Shown here: one piece after another, positions 19,222 to 30,771 of the stretch | How the letters are laid out: each line of letters opens with the position of its first letter | Numbering within the stretch: the first letter of the stretch is position 1 | NCBI RefSeq assembly: GCF_945980375.1 | Contig: NZ_CAMFQO010000007.1 | Span: 1 to 64,000, forward strand | DNA: 64,000 nucleotides | Direction of reading: 5' to 3' | From: an uncultured Eubacterium sp. | GTDB taxonomy: Bacteria > Bacillota > Clostridia > Oscillospirales > Acutalibacteraceae | The notes under the pieces: model-generated | What the model was told of the DNA's origin: nothing | Seen by the model: the letters and a program-made list of their open reading frames with translations, nothing else | The model's database searches: none | Translations under genes and position numbers: made by a program

Positions 19222-19968
19222 ATGGGAAAAATTGTAGCAATAGGTGGCGGAGAAAACGGACACCACAACACTAAATACGAAACTGCACCATTTGATAAGG
19301 AAATAATTAGGCTTACAGGCAAACAAAAACCAAGCTTTTTGTTTATAGGCTTGGCTAATAATTATCCTGATTATTATTTTGAGGTAATGGATGGAATTTA
19401 TAACGGTGTGTATGGATGCACGACAGATTACCTGCGATATGAAGAAATCAGGAATAAAGAGATAACAAGCAGCAAAATCAAAAAGGCTGATATAATCTAT
19501 GTCGGTGGTGGTAATACATACAAGCTGATGAGATTATTCAAAATGTATGGTATTGATGAAATGCTTATTGAGGCTTATAACGAGGATAAGGTTTTGTGTG
19601 GAGTTAGTGCCGGAGGTATTTGCTGGTGCGATTACGGTAATTCCGATTCAAGAGCAATTTCGTCAAATTCAAGTCAAATAATCAGAGTATCAGGACTTGG
19701 ATTAATTAATGTTTTGTTTGCACCGCATATAGTAAAAGAACCTAACAGAATTGAATCTGTTAAGCAAATGATGAAACGAACATATAAAATACCTGCTGTT
19801 CAGCTTGATAATGCAGCATTAGAGGTTGTTGATAATCAGTACAGAATATTGACTATTGATGAAAATTCGGTTGCAGAAAAATGCTATTGGAAGAATGGTA
19901 AATATATCACCCAAAACATAATTAGTGACAAGTTTAGAAGCATTGAAGAATTATATGAAAGGAATTAA
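19222..19968 (+). CDS. peptidase E-like protein (S51 family, class I glutamine amidotransferase fold)
   Basis: 248 aa; MGKIVAIGGGENG, FLFIGLANNYPDYYFEVMDGIY, DIIYVGGGNTYKLMRLFK, LCGVSAGGICWCDYGNSDS (nucleophile elbow GVSAGG). Confidence 0.85.
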   Translation: MGKIVAIGGGENGHHNTKYETAPFDKEIIRLTGKQKPSFLFIGLANNYPDYYFEVMDGIYNGVYGCTTDYLRYEEIRNKEITSSKIKKADIIYVGGGNTYKLMRLFKMYGIDEMLIEAYNEDKVLCGVSAGGICWCDYGNSDSRAISSNSSQIIRVSGLGLINVLFAPHIVKEPNRIESVKQMMKRTYKIPAVQLDNAALEVVDNQYRILTIDENSVAEKCYWKNGKYITQNIISDKFRSIEELYERN

Positions 19969-19970
19969 AA

Positions 19971-20435
19971 ATGAATACTGAAAACACTAATTGGCATCAA
20001 AGTGTAACAGGAGTTTTGATTAGCGACAACAAAGTACTACTTGCAAGGCATACATACGGTGCAGGTAAAAATCTTTTGATTGTTCCCGGTGGATATTTGA
20101 ACTATAACGAAACACCGCAAGAAGCTGTCGTAAGAGAATACAAGGAAGAAACAGGGATTACTGTTGAACCAAAAGACATTATTGCTATAAGGTTCAATTT
20201 CAAGGATTGGTATGTTGCCTTTTCTCTTGATTATGTTAGTGGAGAGGCTACATCTGATAATGATGAAAACAGCGAGGTCGTTTGGTTAGATATTTACGAA
20301 GCACTTTCAAGGGATGATGTGCCGGACCTTACAAAAAAGCTAATTGAGTCTGCAATAAATAATAACAATGCACTTACTAAAACAGATTATTTCAGCCGAG
20401 AGCAACACGGAACATATAGTTTGTATGCAAAATAA
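19971..20435 (+). CDS. NUDIX hydrolase
   Basis: 154 aa; Nudix-box region GGYLNYNETPQEAVVREYKEETGITV. Confidence 0.9.
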   Translation: MNTENTNWHQSVTGVLISDNKVLLARHTYGAGKNLLIVPGGYLNYNETPQEAVVREYKEETGITVEPKDIIAIRFNFKDWYVAFSLDYVSGEATSDNDENSEVVWLDIYEALSRDDVPDLTKKLIESAINNNNALTKTDYFSREQHGTYSLYAK

Positions 20436-20476
20436 GGTTGCATAGCCATTTGCAAGTTGGTTGAATGGCAAAAGAA

Positions 20477-20503
20477 AAAGACGGTTGAGAAACCGTCTTT
20501 TTT
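20477..20503. terminator. hairpin terminator (end of NUDIX cassette, also downstream of - strand tRNAs)
   Basis: AAAGACGGTT-GAG-AAACCGTCTTTTTT. Confidence 0.7.
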
Positions 20504-20578
20504 GGAGCTGATAACCGGATTTGAACCGGTGACCTCATCCTTACCAAGGATGCACTCTACCACCTGAGCTATATCAGC
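20503..20578 (-). tRNA. tRNA-Thr (anticodon GGT)
   Basis: Reverse strand GCTGATATAGCTCAGGTGGTAGAGTGCATCCTTGGTAAGGATGAGGTCACCGGTTCAAATCCGGTTATCAGCTCCA. Confidence 0.95.
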
Positions 20579-20616
20579 AAAAAATATAAGGTAAGCAAAA
20601 ACTTACCAAAATAAAA

Positions 20617-20693
20617 TGGCGACCCGGAACGGGCTCGAACCGTCGACCTCCAGCGTGACAGGCTGGCGTTCTAACCAACTGAACTACCGGGCC
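20617..20693 (-). tRNA. tRNA-Asp (anticodon GTC)
   Basis: Reverse strand GGCCCGGTAGTTCAGTTGGTTAGAACGCCAGCCTGTCACGCTGGAGGTCGACGGTTCGAGCCCGTTCCGGGTCGCCA. Confidence 0.95.
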
Positions 20694-20764
20694 ATTTATA
20701 TCTGCCTATGTATAATAACAGAATAGGCAGACAATGTCAATATTTTTTTGATAATTTTTGAATA

Positions 20765-21184
20765 TTACAAAGCCATGGTTTCGCAATAAAGGCAACGGTA
20801 TGTTCCCTTATTATCCGTAAGCTTAAAGATATGGTCAATATCCTCATTATTGCAGATACAACGAGGATTTGGGCACCTTACAATATTCTTTATCTGCTTT
20901 GGCATATCAAGCTTTTTCTTGTCAATTCTTTGGCTGTTTTTAATAACATTTACTGTTGCATTGGGTGCGACGAATGAAATAATATCCATATCCAAATCTA
21001 CAAGCTTATTAATCTTGATAATATCCTTAACAGTATTCTTTTTGGATTTTGCATTTGTAATAATTGCCACCTGGCAATCGAGCTTATCAAGAGAAAGATA
21101 ATTATAGATTGCCATACCCTTGCCTGCAGGAATATGGTCAATTACATATCCGTTTTCAATAGAATCAATATTCAAGATTGCCAC
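20765..21184 (-). CDS. pyrI: aspartate carbamoyltransferase regulatory subunit
   Basis: 139 aa; C-terminal Zn site C-P-N-P-R-C-I-C...YRCLYCE. Confidence 0.9.
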   Translation of the reverse strand: MAILNIDSIENGYVIDHIPAGKGMAIYNYLSLDKLDCQVAIITNAKSKKNTVKDIIKINKLVDLDMDIISFVAPNATVNVIKNSQRIDKKKLDMPKQIKNIVRCPNPRCICNNEDIDHIFKLTDNKGTYRCLYCETMAL

Positions 21185-22094
21185 CCCATTTCAACAAGGT
21201 CATAATAAGCGCCATACGAATATATTTACCGTTGAGCGCCTGTTCAAAATACTTTGCTCTCGGGTCGTCATCAACATCGGTTGAAATTTCATTAACCCTC
21301 GGAAGCGGATGCATAATGGTTAAGTCCTTTTTTGCATTATCAAGCTTTTGTAAATCAAGAATAAAAGCGTCCTTGTGCTTTAAGTATTCTTCTTCAGAGA
21401 AAAATCTTTCTCTTTGTATTCTTGTCATATAAAGGACATCCAAGGTTGGCATTACATCCTCTAAATCCTCAACAAGTATATACTCTGCACCGCTCGGCTC
21501 AAGAACGTCGGAAATAATGTAATCAGGAACCTGGAGCTCCTTTGGTGCAATAAGAACAAACTTGACATTCTTATATCTGCACATTGCTTTTATTAACGAA
21601 TGTACTGTTCTGCCGAATTTCAAATCACCGCACAAGCCGATTGATATATCTCCAAGCTTGCCTTTTTCTCTGTATATCGTTAAAAGGTCGGTCAGGGTTT
21701 GAGTTGGATGAGCGTGACCGCCATCGCCTGCATTGATGATAGGTACAAGCGTTCTTGTTGTGGCTACCCTTGGAGCACCCTCAAGAGGATGACGCATTGC
21801 GATAATATCGGCATAATTTGATACCATACGAACTGTATCCTCAACAGTTTCTCCCTTTGATGCAGATGACGAGCCTGCCTCTGAAAAACCAAGAACATTT
21901 CCGCCCAGCTCGTACATAGCAGCTTCAAATGAAAGTCGGGTTCTTGTGCTTGGCTCAAAGAAAAGGGTTGCAAGCTTTTTGCCATCACATATATGAGCAT
22001 ACTTTTGTTTATTATTGATGATATCCATCGCAAGAGCTATCATATCATCAATTTCATCAAGCGACAAATCAGTTGTATCTAATAAATGACGCAT
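21165..22094 (-). CDS. pyrB: aspartate carbamoyltransferase catalytic subunit
   Basis: 309 aa; [40 protein letters not shown]. Confidence 0.95.
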   Translation of the reverse strand: MRHLLDTTDLSLDEIDDMIALAMDIINNKQKYAHICDGKKLATLFFEPSTRTRLSFEAAMYELGGNVLGFSEAGSSSASKGETVEDTVRMVSNYADIIAMRHPLEGAPRVATTRTLVPIINAGDGGHAHPTQTLTDLLTIYREKGKLGDISIGLCGDLKFGRTVHSLIKAMCRYKNVKFVLIAPKELQVPDYIISDVLEPSGAEYILVEDLEDVMPTLDVLYMTRIQRERFFSEEEYLKHKDAFILDLQKLDNAKKDLTIMHPLPRVNEISTDVDDDPRAKYFEQALNGKYIRMALIMTLLKWGGNLEY

Positions 22095-22113
22095 TTACAT
22101 AATCCTTTCTAAA

Positions 22114-22770
22114 TTAAGCCTTTGCACCGTTTATCTCAAGATAAGCTTTGATACGGTCTACATTTTCCTTATTCTTTTCGTCCTGCTCAAGATATTCGAT
22201 AATATCGTAAACATCAACAACCGAATAAACAGGAAAACCGTATTCCTCGCCGACCTCAGCAATAGCAGACTTATCTGTTTTGCCCTTTTCCTTACGGTCA
22301 ACCATAACGAATGTTGCGCTTACCTTTACATCTTCAAGAGAAGAAAGAATGGCCATACTCTCTCTTATAGCGGTTCCGGCAGTTACAACATCCTCTACGA
22401 TAACGATTTCTTCGCCCGGCTGTGGCTTGTAGCCAACAAATACACCACCCTCACCGTGATCCTTTTCTTCCTTTCTATTAAAGAAGAAAGGAACATCAAG
22501 GCCGTTTTTGGCAAGTGCAACAGCAACGGAAACGGCAATCGGAATACCCTTATATGCAGGTCCGTAAAGCACAGCTCTTTTCTTGCCCACCTTATCAAAA
22601 TAAGCCTTTGCATAAAACTCACCGAGCCTTGAAATCTGCTCGCCTGTTTTAATTTCGCCCGCATTGATAAAGTAAGGAATTTTTCTTCCGCTCTTTGCAG
22701 TAAAATCACCGAACTTCAAAACTCCGGCATCCTCTAAAAACTTTATAAATTCTCTTTTATATCCTTCCAT
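22114..22770 (-). CDS. pyrE: orotate phosphoribosyltransferase
   Basis: 218 aa; PRPP motif VIVEDVVTAGTA. Confidence 0.95.
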   Translation of the reverse strand: MEGYKREFIKFLEDAGVLKFGDFTAKSGRKIPYFINAGEIKTGEQISRLGEFYAKAYFDKVGKKRAVLYGPAYKGIPIAVSVAVALAKNGLDVPFFFNRKEEKDHGEGGVFVGYKPQPGEEIVIVEDVVTAGTAIRESMAILSSLEDVKVSATFVMVDRKEKGKTDKSAIAEVGEEYGFPVYSVVDVYDIIEYLEQDEKNKENVDRIKAYLEINGAKA

Positions 22771-22781
22771 AATTACAGCTC

Positions 22782-23480
22782 CTAATCAATAAATTCAGCA
22801 CAGCATCTTCTGTATGCAGCGACAGGGTCATCAGCCTGTGTAATCGGCCTTCCGACAACGATATAATCAGAGCCGATTTCTTTTGCTTTTTCAGGAGTGG
22901 TAACACGTACCTGATCGCCGACATCACCGTCTGCAAATCTTACGCCCGGTGTAACGGTAATGAAATCCCTTGAGCATTCATCCTTTACCATTCCGGCCTC
23001 TAAAGGAGAGCAAACGACACCGTCAAGACCTGCCTCCTTTGCGTTTTGAGCATACTTAACTATTGTATCGTTAATTGATGCATTAATTAAAAGCTCGTTC
23101 TGCATCCTTTGCTCACTTGTTGATGTAAGCTGGGTTACTGCAATCAAAATCGGTCTTGTGCCGTCCTCGCGGGTTAATCCCTCCAGCGCAGCCTTCATCA
23201 TATCTATTGTACCTGCGGCGTGAAGATTTGTCATATCTACGTCAAGCTTTGACAAAACCGCCATTGATTTTTTAACGGTATTGGGAATATCATGAAGCTT
23301 TAGGTCAAGGAAAATCTTGTGTCCTCTGCGTTTAATTTCCTTTACAATGGCAGGACCCTCTGCATAGTAAAGCTCCATACCGATTTTTACAAAAGGCTTT
23401 TCATCGGTAAAATTGTCAAGAAACCTAAATGTTTCATCTGCGCTTGCAAAATCGCAAGCAATAATTACGTCTTTTCCCAT
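22782..23480 (-). CDS. pyrF: orotidine-5'-phosphate decarboxylase
   Basis: 232 aa; [35 protein letters not shown]. Confidence 0.95.
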   Translation of the reverse strand: MGKDVIIACDFASADETFRFLDNFTDEKPFVKIGMELYYAEGPAIVKEIKRRGHKIFLDLKLHDIPNTVKKSMAVLSKLDVDMTNLHAAGTIDMMKAALEGLTREDGTRPILIAVTQLTSTSEQRMQNELLINASINDTIVKYAQNAKEAGLDGVVCSPLEAGMVKDECSRDFITVTPGVRFADGDVGDQVRVTTPEKAKEIGSDYIVVGRPITQADDPVAAYRRCCAEFID

Positions 23481-24391
23481 TAATCAACCACTCCTATAAT
23501 ATCACTGATTTTATTTATTCCAAGCTTTTCACATTCAGCAGGAAGAGCCTCAATAATATCCTTGCAGGCGTACGGATTAACAAGATTGGCCGCACCCACC
23601 TGAACTGCGGTTGCACCTGCCATCATCATTTCTATAACATCCTTTGCTGTGCTAACTCCTCCGCATCCCATAACAGGAATACTACAAGCCTTCGAAACCT
23701 GATACACCATTCTGACGGCAACAGGAAAAATAGCATCACCGCTGAAACCGCCCATTTTATTTGCAATAACAGGCTGTCTGCGTTTTATATCAATTCTCAT
23801 ACCAAGCATTGTGTTGATAAGGCAGATACCGTCAGCGCCTGCTTCCTCGCAAGCCCTTGCTATTGCAACTATATCTGTTACATTGGGCGAAAGCTTAATG
23901 AATACAGGCTTTGAGGTAACGGCTTTAACAGCTCTTGTAACCTCGGCAGCCGCCTGAGGAGATGTTCCAAACGACATACCGCCGCCGTGAACATTTGGGC
24001 ATGATACATTAACCTCTAAAATACCAACCTGCTCCTGCTTATCAAGTAGCTCGCAGGTGTATGCGTAATCATCAACGCTAAAGCCTGAAACATTTGCAAT
24101 AACAGGCTTGTGAAAGTATTTTTTCATTTCAACAAGCTCGTGCTCAATAACATGATGAACGCCGGGATTTTGCAGTCCTACGGCATTAATCATTCCGTTT
24201 TTACATTCTGCAATTCTCGGAGTCGGATTGCCGAATCTTGCTTCTTTTGTTGTTCCCTTAAAGGAGAAAGAGCCAAGGATATTTATATCGTAAAAATCCT
24301 TAAACTCGTTACCGAATCCAAAGGTTCCGGACGCAGGCACAACCGGGTTGTCCATTTTCATTCCCGCAAGGTTTACCGATAAATCTACCAT
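23480..24391 (-). CDS. pyrD: dihydroorotate dehydrogenase B catalytic subunit
   Basis: 303 aa; [29 protein letters not shown]. Confidence 0.95.
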   Translation of the reverse strand: MVDLSVNLAGMKMDNPVVPASGTFGFGNEFKDFYDINILGSFSFKGTTKEARFGNPTPRIAECKNGMINAVGLQNPGVHHVIEHELVEMKKYFHKPVIANVSGFSVDDYAYTCELLDKQEQVGILEVNVSCPNVHGGGMSFGTSPQAAAEVTRAVKAVTSKPVFIKLSPNVTDIVAIARACEEAGADGICLINTMLGMRIDIKRRQPVIANKMGGFSGDAIFPVAVRMVYQVSKACSIPVMGCGGVSTAKDVIEMMMAGATAVQVGAANLVNPYACKDIIEALPAECEKLGINKISDIIGVVD

Positions 24392-25116
24392 ATAATCTCC
24401 TCCTTAACAAGAACAGGACCGTCCTTACATATTCTCTTGTTGCCGTACTTTGTTTTGCAGGAGCAACCCATACAAGCCCCAAAGCCACAGCCCATTCTTT
24501 CTTCAAAGCTGAACTGACCTGATGTTTCGGTAGCATTGTACACAGCCTTAAACATAGGTAGCGGACCGCAGGTGTAAAAGTAATCGTAATCTATATTCTT
24601 AATGGCATCTGTAACAAAGCCCTTTATGCCATATGAGCCGTCAACGGTTGTTATATATGTTGTACAACCCAAATCCTTAAATTCCGCTTCGTAAAAAACC
24701 TCCTGCTTTGTGTTAAAGCCAAGAACAACGCTGACCTCCTGCCCTGCTTTAATAAGCTTTTTGGCAAGATTATACATAGGAGGAACACCGACTCCGCCGC
24801 CAATTAAAAGAGGCTTTTTCGATTTTGAAATATCATATCCGTTGCCGAGGCCTGTAAGCAAATCCAAAAATTCACCTGCAACAAGATTTTTCATCTGCTG
24901 TGTTCCCTCGCCCACTACCTTGTAGATAATAGTTATGCTTTCGTCATCATAATCACAAACAGATATGGGTCGGCGTAGGAATTTGCCATCAAGATGAATA
25001 TTAATAAACTGTCCCGGAGCGGTGATGTATTGAGTATCACCGCCGAGAACCATTTTGTAAACGTCATCAGTCAACGCCTCATTTGATAAAATTATATATT
25101 TGTTCTGCTTATACAT
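24385..25116 (-). CDS. pyrK: dihydroorotate dehydrogenase electron-transfer subunit
   Basis: ORF to 25179; FAD/NAD domains plus C-terminal 2Fe-2S GCGFGACMGCSCKT...CKDGPV; start placed at MYKQNKYII. Confidence 0.9.
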   Translation of the reverse strand: MYKQNKYIILSNEALTDDVYKMVLGGDTQYITAPGQFINIHLDGKFLRRPISVCDYDDESITIIYKVVGEGTQQMKNLVAGEFLDLLTGLGNGYDISKSKKPLLIGGGVGVPPMYNLAKKLIKAGQEVSVVLGFNTKQEVFYEAEFKDLGCTTYITTVDGSYGIKGFVTDAIKNIDYDYFYTCGPLPMFKAVYNATETSGQFSFEERMGCGFGACMGCSCKTKYGNKRICKDGPVLVKEEIIW

Positions 25117-25126
25117 ATGCGTTCCT

Positions 25127-28100
25127 TTATTCTGCATCAATAGTTGATACACCAAGTGTAATTTCTTCAAGAACATCAAGAAGAACCTTTACGGTATCAA
25201 GTGATGTAAACATAGTGACATTGTTATCTACTGCCGCTCTTCTGATTTCAGAGCCGTCAGAATGGCTATCGCCTGCATTAATATCAATAGTATTGATAAC
25301 ATATGCAATGTGTCCCTGACGCAACGCCATAAGAATTTCATCGCTTTCATCGGCGGTAAGCTTGTGACGGACTCTTGTCCTGATATTATGCTCTTTAAGA
25401 TATTTTGCAGTACCCTCTGTAGCTTCGATATTAAAGCCAAGGTCGTAAAATCTTCTGATAAGAGGTAATGCAGTCGGCTTGTCCTGATCGGCAATGGTAA
25501 CCAGAACCGTACCGTAATTGGCTACATTCATTCCGGAAGCCTGAATTGCCTTATAAAGTGCTCTTGTAAGAGATTTGTCGTAGCCGATAGCCTCACCGGT
25601 AGATTTCATTTCAGGTGAAAGGTAGGTATCCATACCCTTTAATTTACTGAACGAAAATGCAGGAGCCTTAACATACCATCTCTTCTTTTCAGGCTGATAT
25701 ACATTGGTTATACCCTGCTCCTTAAGGTTGTGGCCGAGAATAACCTGTGTGGCAATGTGAGCCATAGGAACACTTGTTGCCTTTGACAAAAACGGAACAG
25801 TTCTTGATGAACGAGGGTTAACCTCAATTACATATACATCGTCGTTATCGTCTGCAATAAACTGAATGTTAAACAGACCAACAATGCCGATAGCCTTTCC
25901 AAGCTTAACGGTATAGTCGATAATTTTGCTTTTTACCTCTTCATTAGCGGTGAATGCAGGATATACCGAAATACTGTCGCCGGAGTGAACACCCGTTCTC
26001 TCTACGTGCTCCATAATACCCGGAATGAATACATCCTCACCGTCGCAAATAGCATCAATCTCAAGCTCACGGCCCATAATGTATTTATCAACAAGTACAG
26101 GCTGTTCTGTATTTATTTCAACAGCTGTTTGCAGGTAGTGACGAAGTGATTCCTCGTTTGCAACAATTTGCATAGCTCTGCCTCCGAGTACAAACGAAGG
26201 ACGAACCAAAACAGGATATCCGATTTGCTCGGCAACCTTAACACCTTCTTCGATGTCGGTTACTGCCTCACCCTTTGGCTGAGGTATGCCAAGCTCTGTC
26301 ATAACCTTTTCAAACGAGTCACGGTTTTCTGCCCTGTCGATAGCCTCAACATCTGTTCCAATAATAGGCACACCGAGGGCGTCAAGAGGAGGAGCAAGGT
26401 TAATTGCAGTCTGTCCGCCGAGAGATACAACAATGCCAAGAGGATTTTCAAGCTCAATAACATTCATAACATCCTCAACCGTGAGTGGCTCAAAGTAAAG
26501 CTTGTCCGATGTTGTGTAATCCGTTGATACTGTTTCGGGATTATTATTGATAATAATTGCCTCATAGCCCGCATCTCTGATTGACCAAATAGCGTGAACG
26601 GTTGAATAGTCAAATTCTACGCCCTGACCTATACGAATAGGACCGGAGCCAAGAACAATAATTTTTTTCTTTTCACTGACGATTGATTCATTTTCCTGCT
26701 CATATGTTGAATAGAAATAAGGAACATAGCTGTCAAACTCGGACGCACAGGTATCAATCATCTTGTACACAGGGAATATATTATTTTCCTTACGCAGTGC
26801 AAAAACCTCTGCCTCGGTCATATTCCAAACCTGACCGATATATTTATCGGAAAAGCCGATTTTCTTTGCATCTTTAAGTGTTTGAACATCAGCGACATTT
26901 GAATTAAGCTCTTTTTCAAATTCGGTAATATTTTTGAATTTGTCAAGGAAGAACATATCAATTTTTGTGTCGTTGTAAATCATATTAAGATCTACACCGA
27001 GACGGATAAGCTGTGCGATTGCAAACAATCTGTCATCAGTGCCTATCTTAATATATTCCAAAAGCTCATCGGCGGTGTAATCATCAAACTTTTTGCTGTA
27101 AAGATGGCAAACGCCTGTTTCGAGCGAACGAATTGCCTTAAGAAGAGATTCCTCCATTGTTCTACCGATAGCCATAACCTCACCCGTGGCCTTCATTTGA
27201 GTGTTAAGTGAGTTGTTGGCATCCGCAAACTTATCAAACGGAAACCTTGCAATCTTTGTAACAACATAGTCAAGTGTTGGCTCAAACGATGCGGGAGTGT
27301 TTGCAATCTGTATTTCATCAAGATGCATACCAACGGAAATCTTTGCAGATACCCTCGCAATGGGGTAGCCCGATGCCTTTGATGCAAGGGCTGATGAACG
27401 CGATACTCTTGGATTAACCTCAATCAAATAGTACTGGAATGACAGTGGATCAAGAGCAAACTGAACATTACAGCCACCCTCAATTTTAAGCTCACGAATG
27501 ATCTTTAACGCACTGTCACGCAGCATATGGTATTCTTTATTTGTAAGGGTTTGCGACGGAGCAACTACAACACTGTCACCGGTATGAATACCGACAGGGT
27601 CAATATTTTCCATATTACAAATAGTGATGGCAGTATCGTTAGCGTCACGCATTACCTCATATTCAATTTCCTTGTAGCCCTTGATAGATTTTTCTACAAG
27701 AACCTGATGTACAGGAGAAAGGGCAAGAGCATTTTTAAGCATTATTTCACACTCTGCCTCATCATCGGCAAAGCCACCGCCTGTACCGCCAAGGGTAAAT
27801 GCAGGACGAAGAACAACAGGATAACCGATTTCTTTTGCAGCCTTTAGGCCTTCTTCAAGGTTGTTTGCAATTTCCGACGGAAGAACAGGCTCACCGAGAC
27901 TTTCACATAAATCCTTAAATAATTCTCTGTCCTCTGCACGTTCAATAGCCTCAAAGCTTGTGCCGAGAATTTCAACATCACATTCCTGCAAAACGCCCTT
28001 CTTTGCAAGCTGAACAGCAAGGTTAAGACCGGTTTGTCCTCCAAGGGACGGAAGAATTGCATCCGGCCTTTCGTGACGGATAATTCTTGCAACATATTCA

Positions 28101-28312
28101 AGATTAAGAGGCTCCATATAAACCTTATCTGCAATATCGGTATCGGTCATAATTGTTGCAGGGTTTGAGTTGATAAGCACAACCTCATATCCCTCTTCTC
28201 TCAATGCCAGGCAAGCCTGTGTGCCGGAATAGTCAAATTCCGCAGCCTGTCCGATAACAATAGGACCTGAACCAATAACCAACACCTTGTGAATATCTGT
28301 ACGCTTTGGCAT
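25127..28312 (-). CDS. carB: carbamoyl-phosphate synthase large subunit (pyrimidine-operon copy)
   Basis: 1061 aa; both ATP-grasp halves; no C-terminal fusion. Confidence 0.95.
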   Translation of the reverse strand: MPKRTDIHKVLVIGSGPIVIGQAAEFDYSGTQACLALREEGYEVVLINSNPATIMTDTDIADKVYMEPLNLEYVARIIRHERPDAILPSLGGQTGLNLAVQLAKKGVLQECDVEILGTSFEAIERAEDRELFKDLCESLGEPVLPSEIANNLEEGLKAAKEIGYPVVLRPAFTLGGTGGGFADDEAECEIMLKNALALSPVHQVLVEKSIKGYKEIEYEVMRDANDTAITICNMENIDPVGIHTGDSVVVAPSQTLTNKEYHMLRDSALKIIRELKIEGGCNVQFALDPLSFQYYLIEVNPRVSRSSALASKASGYPIARVSAKISVGMHLDEIQIANTPASFEPTLDYVVTKIARFPFDKFADANNSLNTQMKATGEVMAIGRTMEESLLKAIRSLETGVCHLYSKKFDDYTADELLEYIKIGTDDRLFAIAQLIRLGVDLNMIYNDTKIDMFFLDKFKNITEFEKELNSNVADVQTLKDAKKIGFSDKYIGQVWNMTEAEVFALRKENNIFPVYKMIDTCASEFDSYVPYFYSTYEQENESIVSEKKKIIVLGSGPIRIGQGVEFDYSTVHAIWSIRDAGYEAIIINNNPETVSTDYTTSDKLYFEPLTVEDVMNVIELENPLGIVVSLGGQTAINLAPPLDALGVPIIGTDVEAIDRAENRDSFEKVMTELGIPQPKGEAVTDIEEGVKVAEQIGYPVLVRPSFVLGGRAMQIVANEESLRHYLQTAVEINTEQPVLVDKYIMGRELEIDAICDGEDVFIPGIMEHVERTGVHSGDSISVYPAFTANEEVKSKIIDYTVKLGKAIGIVGLFNIQFIADDNDDVYVIEVNPRSSRTVPFLSKATSVPMAHIATQVILGHNLKEQGITNVYQPEKKRWYVKAPAFSFSKLKGMDTYLSPEMKSTGEAIGYDKSLTRALYKAIQASGMNVANYGTVLVTIADQDKPTALPLIRRFYDLGFNIEATEGTAKYLKEHNIRTRVRHKLTADESDEILMALRQGHIAYVINTIDINAGDSHSDGSEIRRAAVDNNVTMFTSLDTVKVLLDVLEEITLGVSTIDAE

Positions 28313-28313
28313 A

Positions 28314-29402
28314 TTATTCAGCCTCCTTTGCCATTAAATCAATAAACTTATCAAAAAGATACGAGCTGTCCTGCGGACCGGGTGCAGATTCAGGGTGATA
28401 CTGAACGGAAAACAGCTTGTTTTCAACTGACTCGACACCCTCTGCGGTGTTATCAAGTAGATTTTTATGAGTAAGCTTAAGAGGCGTTCCCTCCAGGCTG
28501 TCAACATCAACCGCATATGAATGGTTTTGAGATGTTATCTCTATCTTACCGTTTTCAAGATTAAGAACGGGATGATTACCGCCTCTGTGGCCGAATTTCA
28601 TCTTAAAGGTTTTCGCTCCGAGTGCAAGCGAAATCATTTGGTGGCCAAGACATATTCCAAAGATAGGAAGCTTGCCGTGAAGCTCCCTTACAAGATTAAT
28701 TACAGGCTCAACATTCTCCGGGTCACCGGGGCCGTTAGAAAGGAAGAGTCCGTCCGGGCGAAGCTTAAGTATTTCATCTGCAGGTGTGTCGTATGGAACA
28801 ACGGTAACATTACAGCCCTTTTCATTAAGCTTTCTGACAATATTAAGCTTAATACCGCAGTCGATAGCAACCACATCATATTTATGATTAGGTGTGCGGG
28901 AATACCAACGCTTTTTACACGATACCCTCGCAACCATATCGGTTGGAATTTTGTATTCCTTAAGCTCTGCATAAGCCTCATCATACGGCTTATGGGCATT
29001 ACAAATCATAACCTTTTGGCTGCCCTCATTGCGAATAATACGCGTAATCATTCTTGTATCAACACCGCTAATGCCTGGGATGTCATATTCATCAAGAACC
29101 TCTGAAAGAGTTTTGGTATATCTGAAGTTTGAAGGCAGGTCATTATACTCCCTTACAATTAAGCCGCCCATAGTGGGTATTCTTGTTTCGTAGTCGTCAT
29201 CGGTCATACCGTAATTACCGATAAGCGGATATGTCATACAAACCATTTGGTCTGTGTATGATGGGTCTGAAATTATCTCCTGATAACCCACCATTGAGGT
29301 ATTAAAAACAATCTCGTTTACAGCCTGCTTGTTTGAACCAAAGCCATAGCCGTAAAATTCCATTCCGTTTTCAAGAATGATTTTTTTATCATAAGGCTTC
29401 AT
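28314..29402 (-). CDS. carA: carbamoyl-phosphate synthase small subunit (pyrimidine-operon copy)
   Basis: 362 aa; [25 protein letters not shown]. Confidence 0.95.
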   Translation of the reverse strand: MKPYDKKIILENGMEFYGYGFGSNKQAVNEIVFNTSMVGYQEIISDPSYTDQMVCMTYPLIGNYGMTDDDYETRIPTMGGLIVREYNDLPSNFRYTKTLSEVLDEYDIPGISGVDTRMITRIIRNEGSQKVMICNAHKPYDEAYAELKEYKIPTDMVARVSCKKRWYSRTPNHKYDVVAIDCGIKLNIVRKLNEKGCNVTVVPYDTPADEILKLRPDGLFLSNGPGDPENVEPVINLVRELHGKLPIFGICLGHQMISLALGAKTFKMKFGHRGGNHPVLNLENGKIEITSQNHSYAVDVDSLEGTPLKLTHKNLLDNTAEGVESVENKLFSVQYHPESAPGPQDSSYLFDKFIDLMAKEAE

Positions 29403-30660
29403 ATACTACATTACCTCCACAAATAGTCAATACATTTTTACCCTGAAGCTGCCAACCCTCAAAAGGAGTTGCCTTGCCCATAGAAACAAATTCTGACGGG
29501 TCAACAGTCCATCTTGCGTCTAAATCGAGCAACGCCAAATCGGCAACCTCACCCTCGGCAATAACTCCACCGGGCAATCCAAATATTTTTCTCGGATTAA
29601 TACTCATAAGTTCAATAAGCTTTTCAAGAGTAACAGTTCCCGTTTTAACAAGTTTTGTATACAAAACACCAAAGGCAGTTTCAAGACCGACAACGCCCAT
29701 TGCCGAACCTGCAAGTCCTTTTGACTTTTCCTCTGCCGAATGCGGTGCATGGTCGGTAGCAATAACATCAATTGTACCGTCAGCTATGCCCTGCAAGAGT
29801 GCCAGCCTGTCCTGCTCACTTCGAAGCGGTGGATTCATCTTAAATCTGCCGTCCTCCTGCAAATCATTATCACACATAGTTAGGTAATGCGGACCGGTTT
29901 CACAGGTTACATTAACGCCGTCTGCCTTTGCTTTCCTGATTATATCAACACTTTCCTTTGTTGAAATGTGGCAAACATGATATTTAACACCTGTTTGCTT
30001 TGCAAGAACGCAATCTCTTGCAATCTGCTCATATTCGGAGGCGGAGCAAATACCCTTATGATTATGTGCCCTGCAATATTCACCGTCGTGAATATATCCG
30101 CCCTTTAGAAGATCGTTAACCTCACAGTGAGCCGAAATTATTTTACCGAGCCTTGCACATTCCTGCATTGCGCGTTGCATATCCTCACCAAGCTGAATAC
30201 CTGTGCCGTCATCACTAAATCCAACTGCAAGCTCCTTTAGTGACTCAAAATCTACAAGCTCACCTCTGCCCTGTCTGCCCTTTGTAATTGATGCAAAGGG
30301 GTAAACATTTATACATGCATCCTTCTTTATAATATCAAGCTGAACATTAATATTCTCTACGCTGTCCGGAACAGGATTTAGGTTTGGCATAGGACATACC
30401 GCGGTGTAGCCGCCCTTTGCCCCTGCCATAGTGCCTGTCTTAATTGTTTCCTTATAAGAAAAACCGGGCTCTCTAAGATGTACGTGAACATCTACGAAAC
30501 CCGGAATTAAATACTTATCCTGTGCATAAAAAACAGCGTCAACTCCATTTGTAGAAATGGAGGTACCAAGGGTATTTATTTTACCATCTTTAATGAGAAC
30601 ATCAAGTTTTGTAAACCCTGCTCCTGTGTAACAGAAAGCACCCTTAATTAGTGTTGTCAT
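29389..30660 (-). CDS. pyrC: dihydroorotase
   Basis: ORF to 30711; PGFVDVHVHLREPGF, DVIATDHAPHS; start at MTTLIKG after gaaagaggtg. Confidence 0.95.
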   Translation of the reverse strand: MTTLIKGAFCYTGAGFTKLDVLIKDGKINTLGTSISTNGVDAVFYAQDKYLIPGFVDVHVHLREPGFSYKETIKTGTMAGAKGGYTAVCPMPNLNPVPDSVENINVQLDIIKKDACINVYPFASITKGRQGRGELVDFESLKELAVGFSDDGTGIQLGEDMQRAMQECARLGKIISAHCEVNDLLKGGYIHDGEYCRAHNHKGICSASEYEQIARDCVLAKQTGVKYHVCHISTKESVDIIRKAKADGVNVTCETGPHYLTMCDNDLQEDGRFKMNPPLRSEQDRLALLQGIADGTIDVIATDHAPHSAEEKSKGLAGSAMGVVGLETAFGVLYTKLVKTGTVTLEKLIELMSINPRKIFGLPGGVIAEGEVADLALLDLDARWTVDPSEFVSMGKATPFEGWQLQGKNVLTICGGNVVYEAL

Positions 30661-30740
30661 ATCGCACCTCTTTCGGAATTTAATTATATAACAAATCATA
30701 AAAATAGTCAACTGTCTTTTATATTAATTTATATAAAAAA

Positions 30741-30769
30741 TACCCTGACAAATGTCAAGGTATTTTGTA
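30741..30769. terminator. hairpin downstream of ftsH
   Basis: AATACCcTGACAaaTGTCAaGGTATTTT. Confidence 0.65.
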
Positions 30770-30771
30770 CA

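Noticed and set aside
28521-29105. 194-aa antisense ORF
   Set aside because: Lies entirely inside pyr carA on the other strand; no coding signature.
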